This document shows positions 56,165 through 64,000 of a DNA stretch of 64,000 bases, one piece after another. The number at the start of each line of letters is the position of its first letter. Within the stretch, counting starts at the first letter, position 1. The position numbers and the translations under genes are program-made. The stretch comes from Macrococcus sp. DPC7161 (GTDB lineage Bacteria > Bacillota > Bacilli > Staphylococcales > Staphylococcaceae), in NCBI RefSeq assembly GCF_004117835.1, contig NZ_SDSC01000003.1, positions 124,001 to 188,000 of the forward strand. Direction: 5' to 3'. The notes under the pieces are model-generated. The model had not been told where the DNA came from. It searched no databases and was given only the letters and a program-made list of their open reading frames with translations.

Positions 56165-57577
56165 TTACTCACCTTCTACACATACTGAATGAATTGCTTC
56201 TAAATAAATTGCAGTTGCATCAAATAATTGTTTTTTAGAAATGTATTCATTCTTTTGGTGCATTAAATCTTCTGAGTCTTTAAACATTGCACCGAATGCA
56301 ACACCTTTTTCCATTGTTCTTGCATAAGTTCCGCCACCAATCGTATATGGCTCAGTCATATCTCCTGTTTGATTGCGGTAAGCTTTTAATAACTTTTGAA
56401 TAAATGGATCATTTTTATCCACATAATGTGGAACTTGATGTTTGTTTACAACGATTTCAAAATGATCTTTACTGATTTCTTTTTTATAAGCTTCAATACG
56501 TGTTTCGAAATCAAATGTATTTGGATAACGTAAGTTCACACCATATTGACCACCGTCAACATCTGTATATGAAATAATACCGATATTCGTCGTTAATTTA
56601 CCTAATTCAGGCGTTTCAATGGCCATTCCCATTTTTTCACCATAATGTGATTCAAATAATTGCGTATCACCAAAGTTTACGAATGTTTTTGCTTTTTTAT
56701 CTAAATCTAATGTATTTAAGAAATGAATTAAGTAAAGACCGGCATTTACACCTTTAAATGGTTCCATACCATGAACAGATTTACCTTCAACTGTTAATAC
56801 AACATTACCGTTATCAACCGTATGTGAACCTGTTAATTGGTGTTCTTTTAAGAAAGCATCAAATTGTTGAATAACATGTGAAACTTGCTCTTTTACTAAA
56901 ATTTTAGCTTCAGCAAAGTCAGGTACCATATTGTATCTTTCACCAGATTTTAAGACCTTTAATTCAACTGCAGGTTCACTGTCACTGACTTCATCTGAAT
57001 TTTGGATGATATCAAATGCTGTAAATCCTTTTTCACCATGAATGAGTGGGAAGTCTGCATCAGGTGCAATACCTAAATTCGGCATCTCTTCCGTTTGGAA
57101 ATAACGATCTGTACATTTCCACTCTGACTCTTCATCAGTACCGATAATCATATGAATACGTTTTTTCCAATCCACTTTCATATCTTCTAAAATTTTAACA
57201 GCATAGTATGCTGCAATTGATGGTCCTTTATCATCTAAAGTACCACGTGCAATAATTTTATCTTCTGTTACAACAGGTTCAAATGGATTCGTATCCCAAC
57301 CACTACCTGCTGGCACAACGTCAACGTGACATAAAATACCGAATAAATCTTCACCTTTACCCATTTCAATGCGGCCAGCAATGTGGTCAACATCATGCGT
57401 TTTAAAACCATCACGTTCTGCCAAACGATACATATATTCTAAAGCTTTTCTCGGCCCAGGACCAACAGGGTTTTCTGCATCCGCTAAACTGTCATCACGA
57501 ATACTTTCTATCGCTAATAAGCCTTTTAAGTCTTCAATCATTTGTGTTTCATATTCTGCTACTTTTTCTCTCCACAT
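56165..57577 (-). CDS. pepV: dipeptidase PepV
   Basis: Broad-range zinc dipeptidase of the M20 family in the cytoplasm. The 470-residue product shows the metal and catalytic sites His84 ([12 protein letters not shown]), Asp115/116 ([10 protein letters not shown]), the Glu pair 149-150 (GTDEESEW), and a late His in [17 protein letters not shown] precedes the ATG. Staphylococcal PepV has been linked to cell-wall peptide turnover and methicillin sensitivity, in line with co-transcription with dat. Confidence 0.95.
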   Translation of the reverse strand: MWREKVAEYETQMIEDLKGLLAIESIRDDSLADAENPVGPGPRKALEYMYRLAERDGFKTHDVDHIAGRIEMGKGEDLFGILCHVDVVPAGSGWDTNPFEPVVTEDKIIARGTLDDKGPSIAAYYAVKILEDMKVDWKKRIHMIIGTDEESEWKCTDRYFQTEEMPNLGIAPDADFPLIHGEKGFTAFDIIQNSDEVSDSEPAVELKVLKSGERYNMVPDFAEAKILVKEQVSHVIQQFDAFLKEHQLTGSHTVDNGNVVLTVEGKSVHGMEPFKGVNAGLYLIHFLNTLDLDKKAKTFVNFGDTQLFESHYGEKMGMAIETPELGKLTTNIGIISYTDVDGGQYGVNLRYPNTFDFETRIEAYKKEISKDHFEIVVNKHQVPHYVDKNDPFIQKLLKAYRNQTGDMTEPYTIGGGTYARTMEKGVAFGAMFKDSEDLMHQKNEYISKKQLFDATAIYLEAIHSVCVEGE

Positions 57578-57649
57578 ATTAATGCCTCCTTAATTTCTCA
57601 TAAGTTCATAATACATTAAATTATAATATTTTGAAAATATTGAAACAAA

Positions 57650-57684
57650 AAATAAAGCGCTCATTATGAGCACTTTATTTTTTG
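57650..57684 (-). terminator. terminator of the YtxH-like repeat gene
   Basis: AAATAAAG-GCTCAT and ATGAGC-CTTTATTT form a stem with one mismatch; TTTTTTG follows on the minus strand. Confidence 0.78.
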
Positions 57685-57696
57685 AAATATATTCAA

Positions 57697-58125
57697 TTAT
57701 TTCGATGTTACATCATTGTTAGTGTCCGTTACAACATGAATGTTGTTTGCGCCACCTTCGTCGTCAAACGTTTGTTTTTGTTCTTCGACTTGAACTTCAC
57801 CATTTTTAGAGAATTTTTCTTTATATGGTGCAGCTTTTTCATTTAACTTTTCTTTGTAAGGTGCAGCTTTTTCTTGCACTTTAGAAGTTAAGTTTTCTTT
57901 ATATGCATTTGGATCTTCTTTCGCTTTTGCATATTCTTGTTTCGCTTGCTCAGTTAATCCTTGTGCTTTTTGTTTTACACTTTCTTTATAAGCATTTGGA
58001 TCTTCTTTCGCTTTGTTATACTCATTTAATACTAAGTCACGATTTTCTTTTTTAGAAAGAATTGCTGCGATTGCAGTTCCTCCAATTACTAATGCTGCTC
58101 TTAATAAACCTGCTTTTTTAGCCAT
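57697..58125 (-). CDS. YtxH-like protein with internal repeats
   Basis: A 142-residue protein with a short hydrophobic N-terminus (LLRAALVIGGTAIAAILS, 7-24) followed by a charged helical region. KAKEDPNAYKE occurs twice (38-48 and 67-77, 29 residues apart), and EKAAPYKEK occurs twice (85-93 and 96-104, 11 apart). This 11-residue amphipathic periodicity recalls LEA-like or apolipoprotein-like helices. The tail is acidic and polar. GAGGTG precedes the ATG. Function unknown; a stress or membrane-surface role is inference. Confidence 0.78.
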   Translation of the reverse strand: MAKKAGLLRAALVIGGTAIAAILSKKENRDLVLNEYNKAKEDPNAYKESVKQKAQGLTEQAKQEYAKAKEDPNAYKENLTSKVQEKAAPYKEKLNEKAAPYKEKFSKNGEVQVEEQKQTFDDEGGANNIHVVTDTNNDVTSK

Positions 58126-58213
58126 TTAAAACACCTCTTTATTTGATTTATAGTTATATCATACCCGTATGAAACATCATTAAACAAATAATATGATAAA
58201 AATTTTCAAAAAA

Positions 58214-58254
58214 ATTAAAAAAATAGTACACCCTTGATTAGGATGTACTATTTT
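58214..58254 (-). terminator. terminator of the rsuA-type gene
   Basis: AAAATAGTACATCC pairs, with one G-U, with GGGTGTACTATTTT; TTT follows on the minus strand. The gene's stop codon TAA is in the loop. Confidence 0.8.
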
Positions 58255-58954
58255 GAGTGACAAGTTTTAACTCCTCATCAGTAAGTAATCGATACTCACC
58301 AAGTGCTAAGGAAGGATCTAGTGCCAATTGCCCCATATGCGTTCTTTTTAAATACGTTACTTTCATACCCACTGCAATGAACATTCGTTTTATCTGATGA
58401 AACTTGCCTTCTTGGATAATAATTTCAATTTGTGATGTTGTTTCACCTGTTGATAAAATTTTTAACATTGCAGGCATCGTTTCATAACCATCATCTAACG
58501 TAACACCCACTTTAAACTGCTCAATTGTTTTATCGGTAACAATACCATCAATTGTCGCAATATATGTTTTATCGACATGTTTTTTTGGACTTAAAACATT
58601 ATGTGTAAATTGACCATCGTTAGTTAGAATTAAAAGTCCTTCTGTATTTTTATCAAGACGTCCAACAGGATGTAAGTCATAATGCTCATACCCTTGAATT
58701 AAATCAATGACCGTTTGATCTCGATCTTCCGTTGCTGAAACAACACCTTGTGGCTTATGTAACATAATATAAACAAATGGTTGATGCTTTATCACTTGAT
58801 CATTGACTTTAACCACATCTACATTTTCATCAATATGCATGTCGCTTTTTTTAATAACGATATCATTAACCGTCACTTGTTTCTTTTTTATTAATGCTTT
58901 AACGTCTTTTCTTGAACCAATACCATGATTCGATAGAAATTTATCTATTCTCAT
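58238..58954 (-). CDS. RsuA/RluB family pseudouridine synthase
   Basis: Converts a specific rRNA uridine to pseudouridine. The 238-residue protein has an N-terminal S4 domain (MRIDKFLSNHGIGSRKDVKA) and the catalytic domain with Asp101 in HPVGRLDKNTEGLLILTNDG. Compact size and IMLHKPQGVVSA suit the RsuA type (16S). It overlaps murJ by four bases. Target position not determined. Confidence 0.92.
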   Translation of the reverse strand: MRIDKFLSNHGIGSRKDVKALIKKKQVTVNDIVIKKSDMHIDENVDVVKVNDQVIKHQPFVYIMLHKPQGVVSATEDRDQTVIDLIQGYEHYDLHPVGRLDKNTEGLLILTNDGQFTHNVLSPKKHVDKTYIATIDGIVTDKTIEQFKVGVTLDDGYETMPAMLKILSTGETTSQIEIIIQEGKFHQIKRMFIAVGMKVTYLKRTHMGQLALDPSLALGEYRLLTDEELKLVTQNSTS

Positions 58955-60591
58955 CTTACTAATTTATTCCTAATACTTTGTACACGATCGCCTAAAAACT
59001 CATCAGCAAGACGTGATTTCATTGATAATGCAGCATAAACGAGACCACCTACGAATGCACTTACCATTACAATAATCAGTGCATCTAATTTTCGACCTGA
59101 ATTTAAGAAGAAACTCATTAAAGCATAAACAATTTCAACAGAAACAAGCATTAGCAAACTATATAACGTGATATATAAAATATGTCGTAACGTTTGTCTG
59201 TATTGGAATCCTGCATACTTTTTAATAACCAACATATTACAAATGATTGCAAACAATAATGCAATTGCTGTACCTAAAACCGCACCATTCGTATGGAATA
59301 CAATAATTAATGGTAAGTTAATGATCGCTTTAATAAACAATGCTCCAATAACAATCCATACAGTCAATGATTGCTTATCAATACCTTGTAATATTGCAGC
59401 TGTAACAGATAATAAAGCAATTAATATACTAACTGGAGCATAAAAGAATAATATTTGACTTGCTTCAGCATTATAGCTATAAAACACAGTATAAAGCGGT
59501 GTTGCAAGTACCATAATACCTAAAGAAGCTGGCACTGTTAAAAACAATAATACACCGAAAGTTTGTTTGATTTGGTGATGCATTAATTTTGTTTCTTTTC
59601 TTGCATAAGTTCTTGCAATACTTGGTACAAGACTAATTGCAAATCCAGCAGCTAAACTTGTTGGAATCATTACCAATTTATTTGTTGTTGTATTTAAGAT
59701 TGTTAATAGCATATTATGTTTACTTACAGCAACACCAGCAATATCTAACCCTTTATTGTGTGTAAATTGATCAATCGTAGAAAACAATGGAATACATAAA
59801 CTCACAATAACAAATGGAATACTATACAATAAAATTTCTTTGTACATTGAACGGTATGAAACATCCATACCAGTTTCATCAGATTCTACCATTTTATCGA
59901 TATGTGGTTTTCTTTTTCTCCAATAATAAGCAAGTGTTAAAATGGCTGCAATTGCACCAACAGCTGCTGCGAAAGTGGCAATTTCATTTGCGAGTAACAC
60001 TTTTTTTGGATCAATCACTTTTAATACTAAAAATGTACCGCCTAATAAAAATGCAATACGCGCAACTTGTTCAATCACTGTTGATACTGCAGTCGGTCCC
60101 ATTGAATCATAACCTTGAAATATACCACGGAATGTAGCTAAAAACGGAATAAAAATAACCGCAAATGATAATACTCGTATAATTTCAGTAATTTGTGGTA
60201 CAGTCCATTCTCCTAACTCACCTGCTTTAGGACTTGCTAAAGTCGCACTTGCAATCGAAGGTGATAAGAAATAAAGCACTATAAAACCAAGTAAACCACT
60301 AATCCCCATGACGACAAGTGATGAGCGATACAGCTTGTGACTTATTTTATATGCACCGAGTGCATTGTATTTGGCGACGTATTTCGCAACGGCAAGTGGA
60401 ACCCCTGCGCCAGCAATCGTCAGCATAACAACATATGGTGGATAAGCCATATTATAAGGAGATAAATTTTCCTCTCCACCAATAATTGCGTAAAACGGAA
60501 TAATGTATAAAATCCCTAGAATCTTCGTTATAAAAATACTTGCAGTTAAAATAAAAGTACTTCTAACTAAAGTATCTTTTGTTTCTGACAT
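58951..60591 (-). CDS. murJ: lipid II flippase MurJ (YtgP type)
   Basis: Moves lipid-linked peptidoglycan precursor across the membrane. The 546-residue MATE/MVF-type protein has about 14 transmembrane helices; the start MSETKDTLVRSTFILTASIF is followed by the first helix, and charged residues line the central cavity (YNMAYPPYVVMLTIAGAGVP, ARIAFLLGG). Start ATG 60591 is behind AGGGATG. S. aureus MurJ is this YtgP-family protein. Co-transcribed with the pseudouridine synthase. Confidence 0.92.
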   Translation of the reverse strand: MSETKDTLVRSTFILTASIFITKILGILYIIPFYAIIGGEENLSPYNMAYPPYVVMLTIAGAGVPLAVAKYVAKYNALGAYKISHKLYRSSLVVMGISGLLGFIVLYFLSPSIASATLASPKAGELGEWTVPQITEIIRVLSFAVIFIPFLATFRGIFQGYDSMGPTAVSTVIEQVARIAFLLGGTFLVLKVIDPKKVLLANEIATFAAAVGAIAAILTLAYYWRKRKPHIDKMVESDETGMDVSYRSMYKEILLYSIPFVIVSLCIPLFSTIDQFTHNKGLDIAGVAVSKHNMLLTILNTTTNKLVMIPTSLAAGFAISLVPSIARTYARKETKLMHHQIKQTFGVLLFLTVPASLGIMVLATPLYTVFYSYNAEASQILFFYAPVSILIALLSVTAAILQGIDKQSLTVWIVIGALFIKAIINLPLIIVFHTNGAVLGTAIALLFAIICNMLVIKKYAGFQYRQTLRHILYITLYSLLMLVSVEIVYALMSFFLNSGRKLDALIIVMVSAFVGGLVYAALSMKSRLADEFLGDRVQSIRNKLVR

Positions 60592-60718
60592 ATTTTTCAT
60601 CCCTAACTTCTTAAATTTTGCTAATGAATATCATATCATCTTTAGTGTGATTGTACTACTTTTATTCATAACTTAACGACAAACTCAATTTCGTATATAA
60701 TCAACTAGAGGTGATTTT

Positions 60719-61966
60719 ATGTACGAAACAATCGTAATCGGCGGTGGACCAAGTGGTCTAATGGCTGCAATCAGTGCTAGTGAAAATAACAAAAAAGTAT
60801 TACTTATCGATAAAAAAGACCAGTTAGGAAGAAAACTTCAAATATCAGGTGGCGGCCGATGTAATGTAACCAATAACGTATCTCATGATGAACTCATTAA
60901 ACATATCCCTGGTAATGGCAAATTCTTATACTCTGCTTTCAACACATTCGATAACTATAGTATTATTCGATATTTCGAAAATTTAGGCGTTGCATTAAAA
61001 GAAGAAGACCATGGTCGTATGTTTCCAAAATCTAATAATGCTAAAGATGTGGTGAATGCATTAAAAGAACAACTCATTAAAAATCAAGTTGAAGTAAAAA
61101 CAACAACAAAAGTCACTTCTTTATGGATAGAAGATAATACTATAAAAGGTGTCATTCTATCTGAAGGCGTTAAGATTGAAGCCAATCATGTTATTATCGC
61201 AACAGGTGGTAAATCTGTACCTCATACAGGTTCAACAGGAGACGGTTATACATTTGCAACACAAGCTGGACATACCATTACAGAATTATTTCCAACAGAA
61301 GTACCCATTACTTCAAACGAACCCTTTGTTAAATCTAAAATATTACAAGGCTTAAGCTTACAAAACATTGCATTAAGCGTGTTAAGAAAAAATGGTAAAC
61401 CGAGTATTACACATCAAATGGATATGTTATTCACACACTTTGGTATATCTGGACCTGCAGCTTTAAGATGTTCTCAATTTGTTTATCATGAACAGAAACG
61501 CCAAAAGCAAAAAGAAATAAAAATGATGATTGATGTGTTTCCTGATTTATCAGTTGGACAACTAACACAACGCGTACAAAAAATGATTAATGACGCTAAA
61601 GATAAAGCGATAAAAAACAGCTTAAAAGGCCTCGTACACGAACGTTTTCTACACTTTCTTTTAGAACAATCAAACATTAATTTAGAAGAAAATGGCCATC
61701 ACTTAAAGAAAGAAGCATTAGATCAATTTATTCATTTACTTAAGCATTTTACATTTACGGTAAATGGTACATTATCAATTGAGAAAGCATTTGTCACTGG
61801 TGGTGGTGTTTCTGTGAAAGAAATCATACCTGCAACAATGGGATCTAAACTTCATGACAATTTATTTTTCTGTGGTGAAGTATTAGATATTCATGGATAT
61901 ACGGGTGGATACAATATTACTAGTGCATTAGTGACAGGTTATGTTGCTGGTATGCAGTGTAGATAA
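60719..61966 (+). CDS. HI0933/BaiN family flavoprotein
   Basis: NAD(P)/FAD-dependent oxidoreductase of 415 residues. The Rossmann dinucleotide motif is [20 protein letters not shown] (5-25), followed by the family hallmark [16 protein letters not shown] (38-53), and a C-terminal second FAD contact [19 protein letters not shown]. Electron acceptor and substrate are unknown. GAGGTG precedes the ATG. Divergent from murJ and convergent with the rhodanese gene. Confidence 0.88.
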   Translation: MYETIVIGGGPSGLMAAISASENNKKVLLIDKKDQLGRKLQISGGGRCNVTNNVSHDELIKHIPGNGKFLYSAFNTFDNYSIIRYFENLGVALKEEDHGRMFPKSNNAKDVVNALKEQLIKNQVEVKTTTKVTSLWIEDNTIKGVILSEGVKIEANHVIIATGGKSVPHTGSTGDGYTFATQAGHTITELFPTEVPITSNEPFVKSKILQGLSLQNIALSVLRKNGKPSITHQMDMLFTHFGISGPAALRCSQFVYHEQKRQKQKEIKMMIDVFPDLSVGQLTQRVQKMINDAKDKAIKNSLKGLVHERFLHFLLEQSNINLEENGHHLKKEALDQFIHLLKHFTFTVNGTLSIEKAFVTGGGVSVKEIIPATMGSKLHDNLFFCGEVLDIHGYTGGYNITSALVTGYVAGMQCR

Positions 61967-61982
61967 TAAATCAATTCAAAAA

Positions 61983-62036
61983 AACCGAAAGCAACGATAA
62001 ATCTTAGAATGATTTATCATTGCTTTCGGTTATTTT
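61983..62036. terminator. bidirectional terminator
   Basis: AACCGAAAGCAA and TTGCTTTCGGTT form the outer stem, with GATAAATC and GATTTATC further in; A-rich on the left, TTTTTT on the right. It serves the flavoprotein and the rhodanese genes. Confidence 0.88.
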
Positions 62037-62321
62037 TTACATAATTTCTGCCATGCCACCTGTTACATTGACTGCTTTAAAGTCATGTTCTAGCAAATAT
62101 TCTGTGACACGTTCACTTCTCACCCCATGTGCACAAACAATATAGTATGTTTCATCTACTTTAAATTCATGCATATGATCTGGTATTTCGTTCATTGGGA
62201 TATGTGTTGCCATTGCCAACTTTCCAAATTGTACTTCTTCGTGTTCTCTTATATCAATAATATTTAATTGCTCGCCATTCGCAATTTTTTCTAGTAAAAC
62301 TTTTGCACTGATTTGTTCCAT
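62037..62321 (-). CDS. single-domain rhodanese-like protein
   Basis: A 94-residue sulfurtransferase domain. The catalytic cysteine is Cys63 in YYIVCAHGVRSERV; LNIIDIREHEEVQFGKL is the conserved entry motif and GMAEIM the C-terminus. It carries persulfide sulfur to an unknown acceptor. The start codon overlaps the leuS stop by one base (TAATG), so it is translated from the leuS transcript. Confidence 0.9.
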   Translation of the reverse strand: MEQISAKVLLEKIANGEQLNIIDIREHEEVQFGKLAMATHIPMNEIPDHMHEFKVDETYYIVCAHGVRSERVTEYLLEHDFKAVNVTGGMAEIM

Positions 62322-64000
62322 TAGTTTGCAACAATGTTGACAAGTTTATTCGGGACTGCAATCACTTTACGTACTGTTTTACCTTCAATTGCGGTTTGAA
62401 TGGCTTCTTGGCTTAATGCAAATGCTTCTAAATCATCTTTTGAAGTATCTTTTGCTACTTTCGCTTTTAATTTTAATTTACCGTTCACTTGGATAACAAT
62501 TTCAACTTCGCTATCTTCTAATTTTGAAGCATCAAATGTTGGCCATGCTTCGTATGTAATAGTGTCACTATGACCTAAAATTGACCAAATTTCTTCAGTA
62601 ATGTGTGGTGCGATTGGTGATAATAATTTCACAAATCCTTCTACATATTCACGACTGACTTGATCTTGTTTATATACTTCATTGATGAATACCATCATTT
62701 GTGAAATTGCAGTATTGAAACCTAATGTATTATAGTCTTCTGTTACTTTCTTCACCGTTTGGTGATACACTTTTTCTAATTCTGGTGTCGCAGCATCAAC
62801 TACTTTCGCTGCAAGTGTACCTTCTTCTGTAACAAATGCACGATATACACGGTCTAAGAAACGTCTTGCACCGTCTAAGCCATTTGTACTCCATGCAATC
62901 GATGCATCTAAAGGTCCCATAAACATTTCATATAAACGTAATGTATCTGCACCGTGACTTGCAACGACATCGTCAGGGTTTACGACATTCCCTTTTGATT
63001 TACTCATTTTTTCGTTACCTTCACCTAAAATCATCCCTTGGTTAAATAACTTTTGGAATGGTTCTTTCGTCGGTACAACGCCTAAATCATAAAGTACTTT
63101 ATGCCAGAAACGTGCATATAATAAGTGAAGTACTGCATGCTCTGCCCCACCAATGTACAAGTCAACTGGTAACCAGTATTTTAACTTCTCAGGATCTGCT
63201 AACTCGTCCGTATTATGTGGATCAATATATCTTAAATAATACCAACATGAACCTGCCCATTGTGGCATTGTGTTCGTTTCACGACGACCTTTCATTCCCG
63301 TAACAGGATCAACAACGTTAATAAATTCATCAATATTTGCAAGTGGTGATTCACCTGTACCTGAAGGCATAATTTTATCTGTTTTTGGTAACATTAATGG
63401 TAACTCTTCTTCAGGAACCGTTGTCATTGAACCATCTTCCCAAATGATTACTGGAATTGGTTCACCCCAATAACGTTGACGAGAGAATAACCAGTCACGT
63501 AATTTGTATGAGATTTTTTTCTCACCAATGCCTTTTGCTTCAAGCATTTCAATGGCGCGCTGAATACCCTCTTCTTTATTTAAACCGTCTAATTCACCAG
63601 AGTTAATGTGTACACCGTCACCAGTGAACGCTTCTTTTTCAATGTCTCCGCCTTCTAATACCGCTTTAATTTCTAAGCCAAATTGTTTAGCGAATTCATA
63701 GTCACGTTCATCATGTGCAGGTACCGCCATAATGGCACCTGTACCATATGATGCTAATACATAATCTGAAATCCAAATTGGCATTAATTCATCTGTAAAT
63801 GGATTAACCGCATAGCTTCCAGTAAATACACCCGTTTTATCTTTAGCAAGATCTGTTCTTTCTAAATCAGACTTGCGACTGGCTTGTTCTTGGTAATTCG
63901 TAACCGCTTCACGTTGTTCTTCAGTTGTAATTTGTTCAACTAAAGCATGTTCTGGTGAAAGCACGGCATAAGTTGCACCGAAAATTGTATCTGGACGCGT
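62321..64000 (-). CDS. leuS: leucyl-tRNA synthetase, C-terminal two thirds (cut by window edge)
   Basis: The gene runs off the right edge; 559 codons plus stop are visible, from the editing (CP1) domain onward. It starts in [18 protein letters not shown], where the editing threonine-rich site lies, then [16 protein letters not shown]. The catalytic KMSKS is in [15 protein letters not shown], with [14 protein letters not shown] before it, followed by the anticodon-binding domain and a small C-terminal domain ending LVNIVAN. A T-box leader would be expected beyond the window. Confidence 0.97.
   Translation of the reverse strand, partial: TRPDTIFGATYAVLSPEHALVEQITTEEQREAVTNYQEQASRKSDLERTDLAKDKTGVFTGSYAVNPFTDELMPIWISDYVLASYGTGAIMAVPAHDERDYEFAKQFGLEIKAVLEGGDIEKEAFTGDGVHINSGELDGLNKEEGIQRAIEMLEAKGIGEKKISYKLRDWLFSRQRYWGEPIPVIIWEDGSMTTVPEEELPLMLPKTDKIMPSGTGESPLANIDEFINVVDPVTGMKGRRETNTMPQWAGSCWYYLRYIDPHNTDELADPEKLKYWLPVDLYIGGAEHAVLHLLYARFWHKVLYDLGVVPTKEPFQKLFNQGMILGEGNEKMSKSKGNVVNPDDVVASHGADTLRLYEMFMGPLDASIAWSTNGLDGARRFLDRVYRAFVTEEGTLAAKVVDAATPELEKVYHQTVKKVTEDYNTLGFNTAISQMMVFINEVYKQDQVSREYVEGFVKLLSPIAPHITEEIWSILGHSDTITYEAWPTFDASKLEDSEVEIVIQVNGKLKLKAKVAKDTSKDDLEAFALSQEAIQTAIEGKTVRKVIAVPNKLVNIVAN

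Overview
The window reads as chromosomal backbone of a low-GC Firmicute of the genus Staphylococcus. Base composition is AT-rich, ribosome binding sites are strong AGGAGG-type, and the gene order (ald-uspA-ackA ... ezrA ... rpsD ... tyrS ... fhs-acsA-acuAC-ccpA-aroA ... murC-sftA-ytpRQP ... trmB-dat-pepV-rsuA-murJ ... leuS) is the staphylococcal version of the Bacillus ytp/ytx/acu neighbourhood. I cannot name the species. Some details (hutH in this place, acuB inside the acu operon, a second bifunctional class A PBP) differ from what I remember of S. aureus. I see no prophage, insertion sequence, integrase, CRISPR array, rRNA or tRNA gene.

Layout. 1-4.5 kb: ald (cut by the left edge), uspA, an unknown small gene, ackA, a YtxK-like methyltransferase and tpx. 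4.5-7.8 kb: RDD membrane protein, SppA, a TauE/SafE transporter and a divergent TrmB-type regulator with a palindromic operator candidate between them. 7.8-12.7 kb: cytoplasmic glycerophosphodiesterase, the thiI/cysteine desulfurase pair and ezrA. 12.9-14.2 kb: free-methionine-sulfoxide reductase, then rpsD behind a strong promoter and a structured leader. 14.3-19.6 kb: a more variable block with an unknown lipoprotein, secreted GlpQ-like phosphodiesterase, OsmC-like protein, glutamate-type symporter and histidine ammonia-lyase. 19.9-27.7 kb: PTS EIICB, small unknown genes, a PlsC-like acyltransferase, membrane HtrA, the LemA/TPM pair and tyrS with a complete tyrosine T-box leader. 28-32 kb: class A PBP and fhs.

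32-41 kb is the acetate and carbon-catabolite region. acsA faces acuABC across a perfect palindrome that holds a -10 box on each strand and adjoins a full cre site. Beyond acuC lies a 41-bp tandem array, then a nitrilase-family hydrolase, ccpA and aroA. 41-48.6 kb: ytxHG, murC, sftA, ytpRQP and an orphan PTS-type EIIC membrane protein. 48.7-53.7 kb: a polar amino acid (probably cystine) ABC transporter, M42 peptidase, PepSY protein and a MalY/PatB-type C-S lyase. 53.7-62 kb: trmB, a phosphotransferase, dat, pepV, a YtxH-like repeat protein, rsuA-type pseudouridine synthase, murJ and a HI0933-type flavoprotein. The right end is a rhodanese and leuS, cut by the right edge.

Themes. Acetate handling (AckA, AcsA, and the AcuA/AcuC acetylation switch acting on AcsA) and its regulator CcpA are all present, and cre-like sites sit upstream of ald/uspA, fhs, acsA/acuA and ccpA. 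The two most unusual pieces of DNA are both non-coding and flank the acsA-acuABC region: a 120-bp tandem duplication in the acsA 3' region and about ten 41-bp units after acuC whose arms form hairpins while the loops vary. I found no convincing new multi-gene system; the best candidates for something undescribed are these repeat arrays.
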